64,000 nt of DNA from Streptomyces sp. NBC_01298 (GTDB taxonomy: Bacteria > Actinomycetota > Actinomycetes > Streptomycetales > Streptomycetaceae): NCBI RefSeq assembly GCF_035978755.1, contig NZ_CP108414.1:8556001-8620000 (forward strand). The letters are read 5' to 3'. How positions within the stretch are numbered: position 1 is the stretch's first letter; every line of letters starts with the position of its first letter. This document shows, piece after piece, positions 60,681-64,000 of the stretch. The position numbers were made by a program, and so were the translations under genes. The notes beneath the pieces were generated by a model. That model was not told the origin of the DNA and did not search any database. It saw only the letters and a list, made by a program, of their open reading frames with translations.

Positions 60681-62582
60681 GTGGCTGAGAAGACGGCACG
60701 CAGCACCCAGGGCGGACCGGCGGCGCCGAGCGCCCCGGCGCCCGCCGACCCACCCGAGTTCACGTTCGCCTTCGGTGCGCACCAGAAGGTCATGGAGCAG
60801 CTCTCGCTCCGTGCGATGGCCGCGCGGCTGCCCGCCGCCCTGGCGCAGACCGCGCGGATGGCCTGGCGGCTCGACCGCGCCTCCGCGACCCGGCTGCTGG
60901 CGGGCCAGATCCTCGCCGGGGTCTGTACGGCCGTCTCCCTCGAGGCCGTCGCCGAGGCGATGGGACCGCTCCTGACCGGAGGCGGCGCGCATGAGCGCAT
61001 CGTCGACGCCGCCTGGCCGCTGGCCGTGGCCGCCGTCGCGGCCGGAGCCGGTACGACCGCCCAGATCGTGTCCGGGAGCGCGGCACGCAGGCTCACCCCG
61101 CGCCTGGCCACCACGGCCGACCTCGACATGGTCGACGCCCACATGGACGTGGAGGTGTCCGCCTACGACGAGCCCGCGTTCTCCGACCGCTCGGAGGCCG
61201 CCGAGATCGGCGCGGCCCGCTCCTCCATGCTCGTGAAGGACGCGATGGCCTTCGTCAACGGCCTGGTCAACCTCGTGGCGGTGGCCGGGGTCCTCGCCGT
61301 CGTCCACCCCGCCTTGATGCCGCTGCTCCTGCTCTCCGTCGTCCCGCGCGGCGTGGGCGCCGTCATCGCCGCCCGTCTGGACTACGCCCTCCACAACGAG
61401 ACGATCGCCTCCCGCAACATCCGCGGGATGATGCGCTGGTACCTCACCACCCACAAGCTCGGCGACGAGCTGCGCTGCAACTCCATGCGCCCCCACGCGC
61501 ACGCCTGGTACGCCGCCGTCTGCGCCCGCATCGACTCCAAACTCGTCGGCTCCGCCCCGCGCTACCTCAGGGTCTCGCTCCTCGCCGCGGCCCTCGGCGG
61601 CCTCTTCCAGCTCGGTACCTGGGCCGCGCTGGGCGCGCTGGTCCTGGCCGGGTCCATGGCCCTGGCGGCGGCGGGCACCGCCATCGTCGCCATGCGGACC
61701 TCCGCCTCGGCCCTCTCCAGCCTGGTGGTCTACGGCGCCGCCATGTTCCAGCACGCCCTCTACCTGGAGGACTACCGCCTCTTCCTGGAGCAGGCCCGGG
61801 AACTGGCCGTCACCCGGGGCGCCGTGGAGGCGGGGCCGCCGGAGAAGGTCAGCCTGGAGAACGCCTCGTACACCTACCCGGGCAAGGACACCCCCGCGCT
61901 CGGCCCGGTCAGCCTGTCCCTGTCCCGGGGCGAGATCATCGCCGTGGTCGGCGAGAACGGCGCCGGGAAGTCCACCCTGATCCGCCTGCTGACCGGCCTT
62001 ACGGTCCCCAGCGACGGGGAAGCGTACTGGGACGGCACCCCGACCCGGGCGCACGACCAGCGGACCCTGTGGACGCACGTCGGGCTGGTCGCCCAGTCCT
62101 ACGCCCAGTGGCCGTTCACGGTGCGCGACAACGTCACCCTCGGCCAGCCCGACGCCCGCGGGGACGAAGCGGTGTGGGAGGCGCTGGACGCGGTCGGCAT
62201 GCGCCAGTCGGTGCAGGGCTACCCGCACGCCCTCGACACGCTCCTGGCCCGCTCCCTGTGGGGCGGCCACGAACTGTCCGGGGGCCAGTGGCAGCGCCTG
62301 GCCTGCGCCCGCGCCTTCCACCGCAGGCCCCGGCTGCTGATCATGGATGAGCCGACCTCGGCGATGGACGCCCGCGGTGAGCACCGGATCTTCACCGGCC
62401 TGCAGGAGATGAAGGAGGACCGGATCACCATGATCGTCACCCACCGGATGGAGAACTGCCGGCTGGCCGACCGGATCATCGTCCTGGACAAGGGCCGGGT
62501 CACCGAGACCGGCACCTTCGCCGAACTGACCGCCCTCGGCGGCACCTTCGCCGAGCTGTACGGGCTCTCGCAGGACCGCTGA
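60681..62582 (+). CDS. ABC transporter with fused membrane and ATPase domains
   Basis: A 633-residue half-transporter. The membrane domain holds about six segments (LLAGQILAGVCTAVSLEAVA, LVNLVAVAGVLAVVHPALMP, LGTWAALGALVLAGSMALAA). The ATPase has Walker A VVGENGAGKSTLIRLL, signature LSGGQWQRLACARAF, Walker B RLLIMDEPTSAMD and switch His of VTHR. The LSGGQWQR form is frequent in Streptomyces peptide exporters. A homodimer should move a peptide or lipid outward. GTG 60681 has AAGGAG 7 nt upstream; the longer frame to 60396 begins in the truncated gene. No precursor-peptide gene was found beside it. Confidence 0.88.
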   Translation: MAEKTARSTQGGPAAPSAPAPADPPEFTFAFGAHQKVMEQLSLRAMAARLPAALAQTARMAWRLDRASATRLLAGQILAGVCTAVSLEAVAEAMGPLLTGGGAHERIVDAAWPLAVAAVAAGAGTTAQIVSGSAARRLTPRLATTADLDMVDAHMDVEVSAYDEPAFSDRSEAAEIGAARSSMLVKDAMAFVNGLVNLVAVAGVLAVVHPALMPLLLLSVVPRGVGAVIAARLDYALHNETIASRNIRGMMRWYLTTHKLGDELRCNSMRPHAHAWYAAVCARIDSKLVGSAPRYLRVSLLAAALGGLFQLGTWAALGALVLAGSMALAAAGTAIVAMRTSASALSSLVVYGAAMFQHALYLEDYRLFLEQARELAVTRGAVEAGPPEKVSLENASYTYPGKDTPALGPVSLSLSRGEIIAVVGENGAGKSTLIRLLTGLTVPSDGEAYWDGTPTRAHDQRTLWTHVGLVAQSYAQWPFTVRDNVTLGQPDARGDEAVWEALDAVGMRQSVQGYPHALDTLLARSLWGGHELSGGQWQRLACARAFHRRPRLLIMDEPTSAMDARGEHRIFTGLQEMKEDRITMIVTHRMENCRLADRIIVLDKGRVTETGTFAELTALGGTFAELYGLSQDR

Positions 62583-62625
62583 CCCGCTGACCCGCTGACC
62601 CGCTGACCCGCTGACCCGCTGACCC
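62578..62625. repeat. 8-bp tandem repeat over the ABC-transporter stop codon
   Basis: Six contiguous GCTGACCC units, starting in the last sense codons of the transporter gene, give a TGA in every unit. Two GCGGGACC units follow directly. The array is a microsatellite-type slippage product; it does not change the protein end because the first unit already holds the stop. Confidence 0.85.
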
Positions 62626-62687
62626 GCGGGACCGCGGGACCGCGCGCCCCGCTCCGTACGCACGGAGCGGGGTACGTGGCCGTTCGG

Positions 62688-63359
62688 CTACGAAGCGGCG
62701 TAGCGGGCCAGGAAGAGGTCGACGCCCGAGGTGACGAGGCGGGTCAGCTCCGCCGGGCCGGTCTCGGTGCCGGGGGCGAAGGTGTGCTCCAGCTGCGGGA
62801 CGCCGACGGTGGCGGCGACGAGCTGCCGGACGGCGATCACGGGATCGGGGACCTGGAGCCTTCCGCGCCGGCCGAGTTCGGCGAAGGCCTCGACGAGGGG
62901 CCCGTTGAACATGTCGTACGTGACCCGGTACCAGAGCCGGCCCAGCTGGGGGAAGCGGTGGATCTCCCCGATCACCAGGCGGCGGAGCGCCATGATGTCG
63001 GGGCGGAGCAGGAGGGTGGCCCAGTCGCTCGTGAGGGCGATGAGGGCGGCGCGCAGATCCGGGGCTTCCACGAGGGCGGAGCCGCCCGGTTCGAGGTCCG
63101 TGTAGGTCTCGCGCAGGATGCCGCCGACGGCGGCGAGGAACAGCCGCTCCTTGGTGCCGAAATGCTTGTACACCGTCGCCTTGGAGGCCCCGGAGCGGCT
63201 GGTGATCGCGTCCATGGAGGCGGCCGCGTACCCCTCGGCGAGGAACTCCGCGGACGCCGCGTCCTCGATCGCCCGGCGCTTGCGCCGGACGGCGTCGGAG
63301 GAAGCGGGAGGGACCGGGATGCCGTACGCGTCGGTGGCGTTCGCCGTCTCGACTTCCAT
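62688..63359 (-). CDS. TetR-family regulator
   Basis: A 223-residue repressor with the HTH AIEDAASAEFLAEGYAAASMDAITSRSGASKATVYKHFGTKERLFLAAVGG and a C-terminal ligand domain (TetR_C type: FPQLGRLWYRVTYDMFNGPLVEAFAELGRRGRL). ATG 63359 with AAGGAC upstream is used; the longer frame is noncoding. It stands convergent with the ABC transporter gene, with no obvious operator within its own upstream 120 bp. Target and ligand are unknown. Confidence 0.88.
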   Translation of the reverse strand: MEVETANATDAYGIPVPPASSDAVRRKRRAIEDAASAEFLAEGYAAASMDAITSRSGASKATVYKHFGTKERLFLAAVGGILRETYTDLEPGGSALVEAPDLRAALIALTSDWATLLLRPDIMALRRLVIGEIHRFPQLGRLWYRVTYDMFNGPLVEAFAELGRRGRLQVPDPVIAVRQLVAATVGVPQLEHTFAPGTETGPAELTRLVTSGVDLFLARYAAS

Positions 63360-63480
63360 GGGCAGTCCTTCGTACGTGTGGGTGGCGTGCGGGGGAGGTG
63401 CGTACCGGGGCCAGTCTAGGAACCGACCCCATCGGTACGCGCGCACGCCCGCACGCGCCGCCCGCCTCGTCCCGCGTGCG

Positions 63481-64000
63481 TCAGCCCTGCGCCGAGCGGC
63501 CGTTCTTGACGGCCTCGGTGATGTCGGCCGTGTCGGAGGCCGGCGGGACCGCGATGTCCTTCGCCAGGCCGAAGGAGAGGAAGTCGATGTCGACGACCAC
63601 GTTCCCGAAGGTCTGGTTCAGCCGCGAGGGCATGCCCTTGTCGTCGACCCAGACGTCCGAGACGAGCTCGGTCGCACCGGCGCCGCCCACCGCGTCGAAC
63701 ACCGCTCCGGCATCGCCCATCTTGTCCGCCGGCACCGTGGCCCGGTAGTGGACGGAGCTCTTCCCGTTGACGTCCTCCCGGCCGACCTTGGTGACGTCGC
63801 TGGCCCACTTGAGCGACTTCAGTCCGGCCGTCGGGTCGTTGCTGCCGGTGTTCATCCCGGCGGCGCCCTTCTCGCCGAGCACGGCCGAGGCCTCGATCTT
63901 CAGCCAGGTCTTGCCCGCGAAGGGGCCGCTCGGCGCCGGGTCGATGCCGTAGTAGTACGCCCCCTGGACGACCCGGTAGGTGATCGTGCCGTCGGCGACC
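63481..64000 (-). CDS. Lipoprotein, partial (5' end beyond the window)
   Basis: At least 173 residues, open to the window edge. The visible part includes YRVVQGAYYYGIDPAPSGPF, EKGAAGMNTGSNDPTAGLKS and VGREDVNGKSSVHYRATVPADK and WVDDKGMPSRLNQTFGNVVV. It resembles the LppX/LprAFG-like lipoproteins of Streptomyces, which carry a hydrophobic ligand in a half-barrel. The signal peptide and lipobox would lie outside the window. The stop is TGA at 63481. Transcribed toward the TetR gene, whose start lies 122 bp beyond. Confidence 0.65.
   Translation of the reverse strand, partial: VADGTITYRVVQGAYYYGIDPAPSGPFAGKTWLKIEASAVLGEKGAAGMNTGSNDPTAGLKSLKWASDVTKVGREDVNGKSSVHYRATVPADKMGDAGAVFDAVGGAGATELVSDVWVDDKGMPSRLNQTFGNVVVDIDFLSFGLAKDIAVPPASDTADITEAVKNGRSAQG

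Overview
The window is chromosomal DNA of a Streptomyces species or a very close relative. The base composition is very GC-rich with a strong third-position GC bias. It holds hallmark Streptomyces genes: a conservon, a whiE-type spore-pigment polyketide cluster, a rodlin, a chaplin, two chitinases with DasR-type operators, and many GTG/TTG starts with 4-nt gene overlaps. No rRNA, tRNA, CRISPR array or autonomous transposase was seen.

Region by region. 1-4.6 kb: an actinobacterial gene of unknown function broken by a 165-bp palindromic MITE; a HEAT-like protein; a second MITE copy; and two overlapping RimK-like ATP-grasp genes. 5-10.6 kb: a six-gene conservon operon (sensor, roadblock, DUF742, GTPase, CYP157-like P450 without EXXR, CYP154-like P450). 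10.8-17.3 kb: an ECF sigma/anti-sigma pair, a DUF1996 secreted protein, an HTH-TPR regulator, two small enzyme-like proteins and a proline iminopeptidase. 17.7-29.8 kb: a secreted subtilisin, a large LuxR regulator, a GH19 chitinase, a rodlin, a MarR-MFS pair, a GH18 chitinase and small conserved proteins. 29.8-33.2 kb: an FAD monooxygenase and MFS exporter controlled by a divergent TetR gene. 33.4-40 kb: a giant GH87-like glucanase, a copper-radical oxidase and small conserved proteins. 40.2-47.9 kb: an orphan acyl-CoA carboxylase epsilon subunit and a complete whiE-type cluster (divergent ORFVIII, then ORFI-VII). 48-54.9 kb: a Tritrichomonas-type IMP dehydrogenase, a secreted serine protease, an RDD protein, a fasciclin lipoprotein, a chaplin and a SigK/RskA pair. 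55-64 kb: an acyl-CoA synthetase, a PepSY/collagen-like membrane protein divergent from a two-component system, a 5'-truncated gene remnant, a peptide-type ABC transporter, a TetR regulator and the end of a lipoprotein gene.

The genes form three themes. One is development and the aerial surface (whiE pigment, rodlin, chaplin, SigK/RskA). The second is extracellular polymer degradation (two chitinases with shared operator-type sites, GH87, proteases, copper oxidase). The third is signalling modules with their own local operators (MarR, TetR, OmpR-type). The most noteworthy observations are the MITE pair, the EXXR-less P450 in the conservon, the SigK/RskA-fasciclin neighbourhood that mirrors mycobacterial SigK-MPT70/83, the protozoan-type IMP dehydrogenase, and the regularly spaced response-regulator boxes. 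No wholly new system could be demonstrated from sequence alone. The tandem ATP-grasp pair and the SigK-fasciclin-chaplin neighbourhood are the best places to look.
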